Assembly (NCBI RefSeq): GCF_014692515.1
Contig: NZ_JACOIK010000003.1
Coordinates: forward strand, 62,001-126,000
Length of the DNA: 64,000 nt
Reading direction: 5' to 3'
DNA from: Sphingobacterium micropteri
GTDB lineage: Bacteria; Bacteroidota; Bacteroidia; Sphingobacteriales; Sphingobacteriaceae
Below are positions 36,178-44,860 of this stretch, one piece after another. Every line of letters begins with the position of its first letter. Positions within the stretch are counted from its first letter, which is position 1. The translations under genes were made by a program, and so were the position numbers. The notes beneath the pieces were generated by a model. That model ran no database searches. It was given only the letters and a program-made list of their open reading frames with translations, and had not been told where the DNA came from.

Positions 36178-37551
36178 ATGAAAAATACGAATATAAAATT
36201 TCTGCTGTGCACACTGATTGTTCTAATTAGTTCATGTGCAGACTCGTTTTTAGATAAAGAACCGATCAGCGGTTTTTCCGCTAAAGGGTTCTATAAAAAT
36301 GCAAGCGATGCGCAGGCAGGTGTATATGGTATCTATAATTCCATGCAATCGGCCTTCCGTCAGAATTTCGCGCTATGGGGTGAAGGGAGAGCAGATGCGG
36401 TGGCAACGAATCATGCTGAAGATCCATTTGCGTTGACGCAAAACAGACTTACACCAGTCATCCAATCCGCTCGTTGGGATAATCTGTATACCGTTATCAG
36501 CAGAGCTAATTATGCGATCAAGTATGTTCCCCAAGTCTTTGAATCGGAAGAAGGGGGATTGCGTAATCAGCTGATAGGACAGGCAAGAGCATTACGTGCT
36601 ATCGCTTATTTTTATGCGGTACGTGTATGGGGCGATGTCCCACTTATTCTGGAACCGTTTGAAAGTGTTCAGCAAAATATTTTTTCGGAACGGACAAATC
36701 AGGAAATGGTATTGGATATGATTGAGGAGGACCTGCTATATGCATCTACCTATTGCGCCGATAATTATACAGGCGCACGGAACCGGGTGATCTTGACCAA
36801 AGGAGCTGCGGACGCATTTTTGACACAGGTGTACATGTGGCGCAAAAAATATAGAGAGGCCATCACGACGGCGGAACGTGTTATAGAAAGCCCGTTTTAT
36901 TCCCTGGTATCCATTCAAGACTGGAACAAAATATTCTCGGACGGAATGAGCAACGAGAGCATTTTTGAAATCGGCTACAATGAAATCCAGACCAATTCTT
37001 TACGGGTTATCTATGCATTAGGCTCAGACAGCTATTACTTTCCGAGTTTGAAATTTAGAGATGAATTTGAAGAAGACGATCTTCGGAAAACGCGTATTTA
37101 TGATCTTACACAAGCCCAACCGCGTAAGATATGGAAGTTTTTTGGAGAAGGATTTAATGACGAGAGCCCCGATCCGTCTGCTAACAATATTGTCATGGTC
37201 AGATTGGCTGATATTATTTTGTTGAAAGCAGAAGCTCATGCTCATCTTAATGAACCGGATTTGGCACTCCCTTTATTGAATGAAATAAGAAGACGCGCAG
37301 GGTTGCCAAATCTAGAATTGTCAGATGCCAACGGTATGTACGGTGATTTGGTATCTGCCGTTTTACATGAGCGTGCTATCGAATTGTGTTACGAGGGCCA
37401 TCGCTGGTTTGATCTGGTTAGGAACGGGAAAGTAATCGAAGTTATGGGGCCTATTAATTCCATCAGCGATACCCGAAATTTTGTGTGGCCTATTCATGAA
37501 GATGTGATTAACCGGAACCCAAATATTGTTCAAAATGAGTTTTACAAGTAG
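36178..37551 (+). CDS. SusD/RagB-type glycan-binding lipoprotein
   Basis: A 457-residue surface lipoprotein (lipobox ISSC near residue 19) that lids the SusC transporter and binds the glycan. SusD features are the N-terminal DSFLDKEPISGFS, GQARALRAIAYFYAVRVWGDVPLI near 135-158, and the C-terminal LNEIRRRAGLP, LHERAIELCYEGHRWFDLVRNGK and PIHEDVINRNPNIVQN. It pairs with the SusC gene directly upstream and is followed by the FAS1 protein gene. Confidence 0.97.
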   Translation: MKNTNIKFLLCTLIVLISSCADSFLDKEPISGFSAKGFYKNASDAQAGVYGIYNSMQSAFRQNFALWGEGRADAVATNHAEDPFALTQNRLTPVIQSARWDNLYTVISRANYAIKYVPQVFESEEGGLRNQLIGQARALRAIAYFYAVRVWGDVPLILEPFESVQQNIFSERTNQEMVLDMIEEDLLYASTYCADNYTGARNRVILTKGAADAFLTQVYMWRKKYREAITTAERVIESPFYSLVSIQDWNKIFSDGMSNESIFEIGYNEIQTNSLRVIYALGSDSYYFPSLKFRDEFEEDDLRKTRIYDLTQAQPRKIWKFFGEGFNDESPDPSANNIVMVRLADIILLKAEAHAHLNEPDLALPLLNEIRRRAGLPNLELSDANGMYGDLVSAVLHERAIELCYEGHRWFDLVRNGKVIEVMGPINSISDTRNFVWPIHEDVINRNPNIVQNEFYK

Positions 37552-37573
37552 CCATTTCAATTGGTTTAAAAAT

Positions 37574-39031
37574 ATGACGAACATGAAAAATATGAAAACA
37601 ATAAGACATCTTCTTCTGTTCTGCTGTGCGATTCTAGGATTAATGGGCAGCTGTGAAATACAAGAAGATTTCAAATATCAGCCGTCTAATGTTGATGGTA
37701 AATTAGATGTGGATGCGTGGACGTATATCCAACAGCATGATTCGCTGTCTTTCTTACGGCAGGCAATTGCTTACGCAGAAGTTCAGTCTTTATTCCAGAG
37801 CTCGGACGCTCGGACGTTCATCTTGCCAAACAATGCGGCATTTAGAGCTTACTTAAAAGAAAACCGATATAGCGACGTAGAAGAGATTCCGCTTCCGATA
37901 TTACGTAATATATTACGTTATCACGTGGTCAAAGATCGGGTTATTTTTACCGATCCGGCCTTGGCACCAAGTAATCGCCCAATTGCTTACGATACGGAGA
38001 ATGGTCAGATCATGTATCTTTCACATAATACCAGCTATATAGGGCTTATTAATGAGAGTACTAATGTAGAATGGCAAATTCGTACGTCTAATATAGAGCC
38101 GACCAATGGGGTGATCCATATCGTGAATTCGGTTGTCTATTATTCCGCACCAACAGGGGATGCCGAGGCACCGAATCCGAACCTTATTCGGGATACGATT
38201 TATGCACTTCATGATTCTTACGTAAATGGACCGCCATCGGCATCACAGAATTTTGGTACTGCTACAACTTTACGGGTCAAAAATGTGACAGGAAATAGTG
38301 AAGTAGACCGCCGTGCTTACCTGATGTTTGATTTTAATGATTTTAAGAAAGAAGGGGTGGTTACCGATATGCAATTAAAGATACAGACCGTCTTTACACA
38401 CGGTAAAGGTGTATTTACCTATTTGTATGATATACCTGGATACAACTGGACAGAAACGGCGATCAATTTCAATAATGCCCAAAAACCTCCTGCAGGAAAT
38501 AGTCCTGTTGCAAGTTATATGGCAGTTGCCGGACAGCCTTTTGTATTTGATATTACAGATTTCTATAAATCAAATGCAGAACAAGGGCGTGTGACATTTA
38601 TGCTGGATGCCCAAGCGGGTTCGGACGAAACGACAGACCTTGCTTCAAAAGAACACGACACGATGGATCCACCTATGTTGATTTCCATTTTGGCATCAGG
38701 CGAGAGTACGTTGACGCTGGACGCCAATACGGGTATAAATGTATCTAATGGAGGTGTGTTTGTGCTGGACAACGAAGTCTTGGAGGTCAGTGGATCGGCC
38801 GCAGCCGATATTGTTTACACGGTTGATGCAATATCACCAAACGGATGGCTAATCAAAGGGGCGAATATACTACGAGCGGGAGATCGATTTACACAGTTAG
38901 ATATTGACTTGAAAAATATTCTGTTCATTCATGACGGAGAAAACAATGCACCGAGCACGCTACTATTGTCTGCCAGAGATCGGTCTGGAGGGCTTATTGA
39001 AGATATAGAGGTGGCTATCAATATACAATAA
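37574..39031 (+). CDS. Surface lipoprotein with fasciclin (FAS1), DNRLRE-like and CSPG/cadherin-like domains
   Basis: A 485-residue lipoprotein (lipobox MGSC). Part 1, about 45-175: FAS1 fold, with DARTFILPNNAAFRAYL, LRNILRYHVVKDRVIF and PTNGVIHIVNSVVYY. Part 2, about 190-380: DNRLRE/CBM96-like beta-sandwich, with DTIYALHDSYVNG, NFGTATTLRVKN, RRAYLMFDFNDF and YNWTETAINFNNAQKP. Part 3, about 380-485: a repeat of the CSPG/cadherin type, with GGVFVLDNEVLEV and RAGDRFTQLDID. These are binding rather than catalytic modules, so it probably helps hold the glycan or matrix next to SusD. The start was moved from 37526, inside susD, to 37574; 37583 is an alternative. Confidence 0.82.
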   Translation: MTNMKNMKTIRHLLLFCCAILGLMGSCEIQEDFKYQPSNVDGKLDVDAWTYIQQHDSLSFLRQAIAYAEVQSLFQSSDARTFILPNNAAFRAYLKENRYSDVEEIPLPILRNILRYHVVKDRVIFTDPALAPSNRPIAYDTENGQIMYLSHNTSYIGLINESTNVEWQIRTSNIEPTNGVIHIVNSVVYYSAPTGDAEAPNPNLIRDTIYALHDSYVNGPPSASQNFGTATTLRVKNVTGNSEVDRRAYLMFDFNDFKKEGVVTDMQLKIQTVFTHGKGVFTYLYDIPGYNWTETAINFNNAQKPPAGNSPVASYMAVAGQPFVFDITDFYKSNAEQGRVTFMLDAQAGSDETTDLASKEHDTMDPPMLISILASGESTLTLDANTGINVSNGGVFVLDNEVLEVSGSAAADIVYTVDAISPNGWLIKGANILRAGDRFTQLDIDLKNILFIHDGENNAPSTLLLSARDRSGGLIEDIEVAINIQ

Positions 39032-39051
39032 TTAGATAACCGTAAATATTT

Positions 39052-39834
39052 ATGATGTCAAGAAAATTTTATTTCAGTTCGTTATGCTGTATTCTGTTGT
39101 GTTTCGGTATGATATGGTTTAATGTATCCTGTTCTAAAGGCGCTGCCAATGAACCAGATCCAGATACCAATACAATAGACCGAATCATCTCTTTTTCAGG
39201 CTTTGATTGGATCGTGCGCACGACTGGGGAAGCAAAGCAAGGACCTGGGCCAAATTTGTTTTCCGATACCCAGGAAAATGTATGGGTAGATGAACAGGGA
39301 CGGTTACATTTGAAAATTGTACAAAAAGGAGGGATATGGTATTGTTCCGGTGTTATTTTACGCCGGAGCATGGGATATGGTAAGTATGTATTTTATATTT
39401 CGAGTGATGTGAGCAAGCTGGATAAACAAGTCGTAGCTGGACTGTTTACCTATAAGAACGATAATGAAGAGATTGATATTGAGTTTTCGCGCTGGGGAGT
39501 AGCAGACAATCAGGATTCGCAGTTTGCTGTGCAACCATCTGAAAAAGCGGGAAATAAAGAACGTTATGATCTCCATCTATTGGGTATGCAGTCCACACAT
39601 GCCTTCAATTGGCAACCGAATAAAATTGAATTTATCAGTTTACAAGGGCACGGGCTAACATCCGGTGTTGAAAATATAATACACGAATGGACGTACATGG
39701 GAGGAGATATTCCTCCGGAAAACGAAGAACGGTTACGTATGAATTTATGGCTGTTCCGTGGTGTCGCTCCATCGGATTTCAAAGACCAGGAAATAATTAT
39801 AGAAAAGGTAGAATTTATTAAAAACCCTACTTAG
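39052..39834 (+). CDS. GH16-fold glycoside hydrolase lipoprotein
   Basis: A 260-residue lipoprotein (Cys near residue 27 in NVSCSKG) with a concanavalin-like beta-jelly-roll. The catalytic GH16 pattern ExDxE is visible as Glu140-Ile-Asp142-Ile-Glu144 in NEEIDIEFSRWG. Other pieces fit GH16: YGKYVFYISSD, FNWQPNKIEF and a C-terminal RLRMNLWLFRG. GH16 enzymes are endo-acting on beta-galactan, beta-glucan, keratan or related chains. In this locus an endo-enzyme acting on a hexosamine-containing chain is likely. It is divergent from well-known subfamilies as far as I can tell by eye. Confidence 0.78.
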   Translation: MMSRKFYFSSLCCILLCFGMIWFNVSCSKGAANEPDPDTNTIDRIISFSGFDWIVRTTGEAKQGPGPNLFSDTQENVWVDEQGRLHLKIVQKGGIWYCSGVILRRSMGYGKYVFYISSDVSKLDKQVVAGLFTYKNDNEEIDIEFSRWGVADNQDSQFAVQPSEKAGNKERYDLHLLGMQSTHAFNWQPNKIEFISLQGHGLTSGVENIIHEWTYMGGDIPPENEERLRMNLWLFRGVAPSDFKDQEIIIEKVEFIKNPT

Positions 39835-39907
39835 TTTATACGGGTTGATCAAGGAAAGTTTGTATGTAAGCGAACTAGAAGGTGCTTTTAAAATAAATAA
39901 AAAGAAG

Positions 39908-40669
39908 ATGTCAGAATATTTGAAGAATGTCCATGTTTTTTCATCTGCTAAGCAGGCGGGTTATGCTGCTGGGCAGGCGATTGAAAAAAAGATTATACAG
40001 TTACAGGAGCAGCAGCAGCATATCCGAATGATATTCGCAGCGGCACCCTCACAAGATTATATGCTGGAATACCTTACCCAGTCTGAAAAAATCCAATGGA
40101 ACAAGATAACAGCGTTTAATATGGATGAGTATGTTGGTCTTGCTGACAACGCTCCGCAGTTGTTTTCTCAATACCTCCAAAGAAATCTTTTTTCGAAAGT
40201 AGCACTAGCGGAAAAATATACAATATCGACAAATGGAAACGTTCAAGATGAAATAACGCGTTTTTCTAAGTTGATCGAAAATCATCCTATTGATATTGTA
40301 TGTTTGGGCATCGGTGAAAATGGCCATCTGGCATTTAATGATCCGCCAGTGGCCGATTTTAATGATCCCGACATGATCAAACTGGTAGATCTGGATATTG
40401 TATGTCGGCAACAACAGGTGAATGATGGCTGCTTTTCGAAGCTGGGCGATGTGCCGTTAACAGCTTTGACGTTAACCATACCTACCTTACTACGGGGTAA
40501 TGCCTTATTTTGCGTTGTCGTAGGAGCACATAAAAAGGAGGCTGTCAAGCAGGCGTTATTTGGTGCTATTGACGCTTCTTGGCCGGCAACGATATTGCGC
40601 AAACACTCGAACTGTCAGTATTTTTTCGATAAAGAAGCGTATAGTGAGGTTGCTATCTTGAAGGCTTAG
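39908..40669 (+). CDS. Glucosamine-6-phosphate deaminase-like enzyme (NagB family)
   Basis: A 253-residue cytoplasmic enzyme of the NagB sugar isomerase/deaminase fold, expected to turn an amino-hexose 6-phosphate into a ketose 6-phosphate and ammonia. FNMDEYVGL (about 74-82) holds the catalytic Asp. GIGENGHLAFNDPP (about 136-149) corresponds to the usual GxGxxGHxAFNEP, with Asp in place of the usual Glu. The gene precedes nagA. I chose the ATG at 39908 over the TTG of the longer frame (39845), since MSEYLKNVHVF begins the conserved fold. It might act on glucosamine- or galactosamine-6-phosphate. Confidence 0.85.
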   Translation: MSEYLKNVHVFSSAKQAGYAAGQAIEKKIIQLQEQQQHIRMIFAAAPSQDYMLEYLTQSEKIQWNKITAFNMDEYVGLADNAPQLFSQYLQRNLFSKVALAEKYTISTNGNVQDEITRFSKLIENHPIDIVCLGIGENGHLAFNDPPVADFNDPDMIKLVDLDIVCRQQQVNDGCFSKLGDVPLTALTLTIPTLLRGNALFCVVVGAHKKEAVKQALFGAIDASWPATILRKHSNCQYFFDKEAYSEVAILKA

Positions 40670-40697
40670 TATTATAGTTGTTGTTAATTCGTGTAAT

Positions 40698-41891
40698 ATG
40701 AAGAGCAATTTGTTGATATTTAATGGGAAATTAATTGGTCCGGAGGTTATTCAGGAGAATTCCTATCTCTATGTTAAAGATGGTATTATATGCGACATAG
40801 GTATCGGAAAACCCGCCCATGTAGATGCAGAAATATTGTCGATCGACGCGAAAGGCTTATATATTTCGCCGGGTTTTATTGATATGCACGTGCACGGTGG
40901 TGGAGGACATGATTTTATGGATGGAACAGTGGAAGCCTTTTTGGGTGTAGCAGAGACGCACCTCAGATACGGTACGACTGCTTTATGCCCTACCACGTTG
41001 ACCAGTACAATGGAAGCGTTGTTTCGGACATTAGATGCTTACAAGGCGGCAAAAGAAATCAATGCCCAAGGCGCACAATTTATAGGCGTTCATTTGGAGG
41101 GGCCATACTTTGCTCTTAGCCAAAAAGGCGCGCAGGATCCCAAATACATTCGTCATCCGGATCCTGCGGAATATGAAAGAATCTTGGCATACTCAGATGA
41201 TATCGTACGATGGAGCGCCGCGCCTGAATTGCCCGGCGCCATAGCGTTCGGCCGATATGTTAAGTCCAAAAATAAGCTATTAGCTTTAGCACATACAGAT
41301 GCCATATATGAAGAAGTGCAGGCGGCGTTTGATAACGGCTATACGCTGGCTACCCATTTTTATTCTGCGATGTCCGGAATAACGAGGCGAAATGCCTACA
41401 GATATGCCGGCGCGATAGAAGCGGGATATTTAATAGACGGGATGGACGTCGAAATTATAGCCGATGGTATTCATGTACCTTCGCCCTTGCTTCGTCTGGT
41501 TTTCAAGATTAAAGGTACAGATAGGATAGCTTTAATAACAGACGCCATGCGCGCCGCAGGCATGCCTGAAGGAGAAAGTATATTAGGCGGCAAACAAGAA
41601 GGTACAAGGGTTATCGTGGAGGATGGTGTAGCAAAGTTAATGGACAGATCTGCTTTTGCCGGAAGTGTAGCTACGGCAGATCGCTTGGTGCGAACAATGA
41701 TGCGGGAGGGAAATGTAGCTCTCCTGGATTCGGTGCAAATGATGACATCTACTCCAGCTCGGATTATGGGGCTGGATAAAAAAGGGCATTTGGCGGCAGG
41801 TATGGATGCTGATATTGTGTTATTTGATGAGGATATCCGCGTGATGGCTACGATAGTCGCCGGCGAGCTAAAGTATAAGAAAGAGGATTAA
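40698..41891 (+). CDS. nagA: N-acetylglucosamine-6-phosphate deacetylase
   Basis: A 397-residue cytoplasmic amidohydrolase that removes acetate from N-acetylhexosamine 6-phosphate. Metal and active-site motifs: ISPGFIDMHVHGGGGHDFMDG near 54-74, FIGVHLEGPYFA near 126-137, LLALAHTDA near 194-202, THFYSAMSG near 216-224, and ALITDAMRAAGMPEG near 276-290 with the catalytic Asp. The THFYSAMSG piece differs from the common THLFNAM motif. It lies 28 bases after the NagB-like gene and 39 before the GH20-like gene, in one operon. Confidence 0.93.
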   Translation: MKSNLLIFNGKLIGPEVIQENSYLYVKDGIICDIGIGKPAHVDAEILSIDAKGLYISPGFIDMHVHGGGGHDFMDGTVEAFLGVAETHLRYGTTALCPTTLTSTMEALFRTLDAYKAAKEINAQGAQFIGVHLEGPYFALSQKGAQDPKYIRHPDPAEYERILAYSDDIVRWSAAPELPGAIAFGRYVKSKNKLLALAHTDAIYEEVQAAFDNGYTLATHFYSAMSGITRRNAYRYAGAIEAGYLIDGMDVEIIADGIHVPSPLLRLVFKIKGTDRIALITDAMRAAGMPEGESILGGKQEGTRVIVEDGVAKLMDRSAFAGSVATADRLVRTMMREGNVALLDSVQMMTSTPARIMGLDKKGHLAAGMDADIVLFDEDIRVMATIVAGELKYKKED

Positions 41892-41930
41892 ACAGGATAT
41901 TTTTTAATACGTTTTTAAAATTTTATATGG

Positions 41931-43481
41931 ATGAATAAATATATAAGTCTACTTTTTGGAATAGGATTTCTCATCATATCGATGTCATTGTTCGCGCAGA
42001 ACAATAAGCTTCAGGATTTTAAGGTAAAGGGTTTTCATTTAGACCTCAGGATTCAGGTGATGACCGTACCGGCTTTAAAGGACTTTGCTAAAAAGTTGAA
42101 AGATAACGGGTTGAATACGCTAATCATGGAGTGGGAGGCGACTTATCCATTTCAAGATCATCCTCTTATCCCCAATAGATTTGCTTATACGAGAGAAGAG
42201 GTTGTGGATTTTATTGCTTATTGCGATTCGTTGGGGCTTGATGTGGTACCTTTGCAACAGAGCTTTGGTCATGTCGAGTATATCCTTCGGCACTATCGGT
42301 ATAAAGATCTGCGGGAAGATCAAAAAGATTATTCGCAAGTTAATCCACTTCGGGAAGAATTAAACAAAGAACTCTTTACGAGCCTATATACGGATTTGAT
42401 TTCCACGCACACTTCCGAATATATTCATATCGGTGGAGATGAAACTTATTTATTGGGACATTCTGCTGAATCTAAAAAGAAAGTGGAGACAGTAGGCAAG
42501 GGAAGACTCTATGGTGACTATATCAAACTGCTCTGTGATATTGTCGTCAGTCTAGGTAAACGCCCTGTACTCTGGGCAGATATCGCCTTAAAATACCCTG
42601 ATGCATTGGTGGGTTTACCCAAAGAGACAGTTTTTGTTGATTGGAACTATGGATGGGATATCAATATGTTTGGCAAGCATGACAATTTATTGAAAAGTGG
42701 TTTCGAGATATGGGGCGCGCCGTCAATAAGAAGTCATCCAGATAATTATTTTTTGACACAATGGGAAAAACATTTTCATAATATACGGGATTTTATTCCA
42801 TTGGCCCGTGAATTTGGTTACCAGGGTATGATTATGACTTCTTGGTCTACATCGGGATTGTACTCCCCGCTCTGGGAATCCACCCGCGATATTGTAGATT
42901 TATATACGATCCGTCGCGTGTATCCAATTTCAGGATTTAACCTATTGATTGATGCTTACTTTCAGGGCGTTAATCATACCGAAGCATTGGATGTTCATAC
43001 GTTTGTAACGTCTTATGCGAAACAACAATATGGTTTTGATGATCAGCAGGCCATACGGTTTTGGGAAGCTTTGCGAGCTATACCATATGAAATCAATCAA
43101 GGGAAAATCAGTAAAGAAGGGCTTGATATTAACGTTTTATTAGATAGCGCGCAGATCGTTTCAAAAACTTTTTACGAACTACGGCCGCGTAAAAATCCAG
43201 AAGAGTTTGAACACTACCGCTTAATGGCTGATATTCGGCTACAATACTTGACGTATATGACCATCGAAATAAGGGCCAATGCATCAAATTTCAAGCAGGA
43301 AGATGTACAGGCTTTATTAAAGGAGCTGGAAGCTATCGATACAGCGTCGTTGGACAGACGCTTCGCTGTCCTGAATAGATATTTATTGTATGATGCCGAA
43401 ATAGCGCAGGAAAATGAATTAAGAAACAGTAAGATCCGGGTACTATATGAGCGCTTGGCCCGGCATAAGCAAAACAAATGA
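41931..43481 (+). CDS. GH20-like catalytic domain protein without the GH20b domain
   Basis: A 516-residue exported protein (signal peptide ending MSLFAQ at about residue 23). The TIM-barrel starts almost at once: FKVKGFHLDLRIQVMTVPALKDFAKKL, NGLNTLIMEWEATYPF. The GH20 catalytic pair is Asp170-Glu171 in YIHIGGDETYLL. Later barrel pieces are KRPVLWADIALKYP, VFVDWNYGWD and MIMTSWSTSGLYSPLWE, with the conserved aromatic residues. The usual N-terminal GH20b module is absent, and a C-terminal helical region of about 130 residues is present. It likely acts on beta-linked N-acetylhexosamines by substrate-assisted catalysis, perhaps with unusual specificity. Confidence 0.85.
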   Translation: MNKYISLLFGIGFLIISMSLFAQNNKLQDFKVKGFHLDLRIQVMTVPALKDFAKKLKDNGLNTLIMEWEATYPFQDHPLIPNRFAYTREEVVDFIAYCDSLGLDVVPLQQSFGHVEYILRHYRYKDLREDQKDYSQVNPLREELNKELFTSLYTDLISTHTSEYIHIGGDETYLLGHSAESKKKVETVGKGRLYGDYIKLLCDIVVSLGKRPVLWADIALKYPDALVGLPKETVFVDWNYGWDINMFGKHDNLLKSGFEIWGAPSIRSHPDNYFLTQWEKHFHNIRDFIPLAREFGYQGMIMTSWSTSGLYSPLWESTRDIVDLYTIRRVYPISGFNLLIDAYFQGVNHTEALDVHTFVTSYAKQQYGFDDQQAIRFWEALRAIPYEINQGKISKEGLDINVLLDSAQIVSKTFYELRPRKNPEEFEHYRLMADIRLQYLTYMTIEIRANASNFKQEDVQALLKELEAIDTASLDRRFAVLNRYLLYDAEIAQENELRNSKIRVLYERLARHKQNK

Positions 43482-43511
43482 CATGTCGTACACAAATAAT
43501 CAACTGATATC

Positions 43512-44831
43512 ATGGCACAGGACAAGACAGTAGCGGCATCCTCTTTGAGTAAAAGAGATACGATCATCTCCATTACGATCATCGGGATGCTATTCTTTAT
43601 TTTCGGTTTTGTAACATGGGTCAACGCTATTTTGATACCCTATTTTAAAATAGCTTGTGAACTCAATCATTTTCAGTCATATCTTGTCGCTTTTGCTTTT
43701 TATATTGCCTATTTAGTCATGTCATTACCGGCCGGTTATCTCTTGAAAAAGATAGGGTTTAAAAAAGGAATGATGGTGGGCTTTTTTATTATGGCATTGG
43801 GTGCAGGGCTTTTTGTTCCAGCCGGATTTTCTCGCGCTTATCCGATCTTCTTGACAGGTCTTTTTACATTGGGCGTTGGATTGTCTATTTTGCAGACCGC
43901 TGCAAATCCTTATATTACGATTTTAGGCGATAAAGAGCGGGCAGCACAGCGATTTAGTATTATGGGGATATGCAACAAACTGGCCGGGATTGTCGCCCCG
44001 TTGTTGTTTGCTGCTGTGATTCTGCGTTCTTCCGATAACGCGTTATTTGAACAGATTAGTTTAATGCAAGGTCCTGAAAAAGAACAGGTGCTGGATGAAC
44101 TGATTGCCCGTGTAATTGGGCCTTATGCCGTAGTCGCAACCGTTCTGTTATTGCTTGGTCTCTTCGTTCGTTATTCGCCTTTACCCGAAATCGATACAGA
44201 AACAGAAGATGAGCAGATGGCGATATCGAATGCGAGCAAGAATAGTATTCTTGAATTTCCCCATCTCGTATTAGGTGCTTTTGCGATTTTTTTCCATGTC
44301 GGATCACAAGTAATTGCCGTGGACAGTATCATTAACTATGTTGCCAGTACAGGAATTCCTTTTTTGGAAGCCAAAGTGTTTCCTTCCTATACATTGACGG
44401 CTACTATTATTGGATATCTGTTGGGAATAGCATTTATCCCGAAATTTATGAGTCAATTGACGGCTTTAAGGGTTTGTACTGTCTCTGGATTGATCTTGAG
44501 TATGCTGGTTATATTGGTGGAAGGCAAGATACATTTATTAGGGCACGATACCGATGTTTCTGTTTGGTTCATCGTGTTATTGGGGTTTGCCAATTCGATG
44601 ATCTGGGCCGGAGTCTGGCCTTTGGCGCTGGATAATTTGGGACGGTTCATCAAGATAGGAGCCTCTCTATTGATTATGGGGCTGTGTGGAAATGCGATTA
44701 TGCCTTTAATATACGGGTATCTGGCGGATACGCATGGATTGAAAGAGGCCTATTGGGTATTGGTTCCCTGCTACCTGTATTTGATATTCTATGCCTATCG
44801 TGGATTTAAATTGAAAACCTGGAAAAAATAA
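43512..44831 (+). CDS. Sugar permease, FucP-type (probable N-acetylhexosamine transporter, NagP-like)
   Basis: A 439-residue inner-membrane protein with 12 likely helices. Signatures include FGFVTWVNAILIPYFKIACEL near 36-56, SLPAGYLLKKIGFKKGM near 73-89, ILQTAANPYITILG near 127-140 and NSMIWAGVWPLALDNLGRF near 356-375. In Bacteroidota the FucP-type permeases next to nagA/nagB import N-acetylglucosamine, so this one probably brings the trimmed monosaccharide into the cytoplasm. It lies 30 bases after the GH20-like gene and 29 before the GH20 gene. Confidence 0.92.
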   Translation: MAQDKTVAASSLSKRDTIISITIIGMLFFIFGFVTWVNAILIPYFKIACELNHFQSYLVAFAFYIAYLVMSLPAGYLLKKIGFKKGMMVGFFIMALGAGLFVPAGFSRAYPIFLTGLFTLGVGLSILQTAANPYITILGDKERAAQRFSIMGICNKLAGIVAPLLFAAVILRSSDNALFEQISLMQGPEKEQVLDELIARVIGPYAVVATVLLLLGLFVRYSPLPEIDTETEDEQMAISNASKNSILEFPHLVLGAFAIFFHVGSQVIAVDSIINYVASTGIPFLEAKVFPSYTLTATIIGYLLGIAFIPKFMSQLTALRVCTVSGLILSMLVILVEGKIHLLGHDTDVSVWFIVLLGFANSMIWAGVWPLALDNLGRFIKIGASLLIMGLCGNAIMPLIYGYLADTHGLKEAYWVLVPCYLYLIFYAYRGFKLKTWKK

Positions 44832-44860
44832 TAAAATTGAATTTAATAACAAGATATTAT

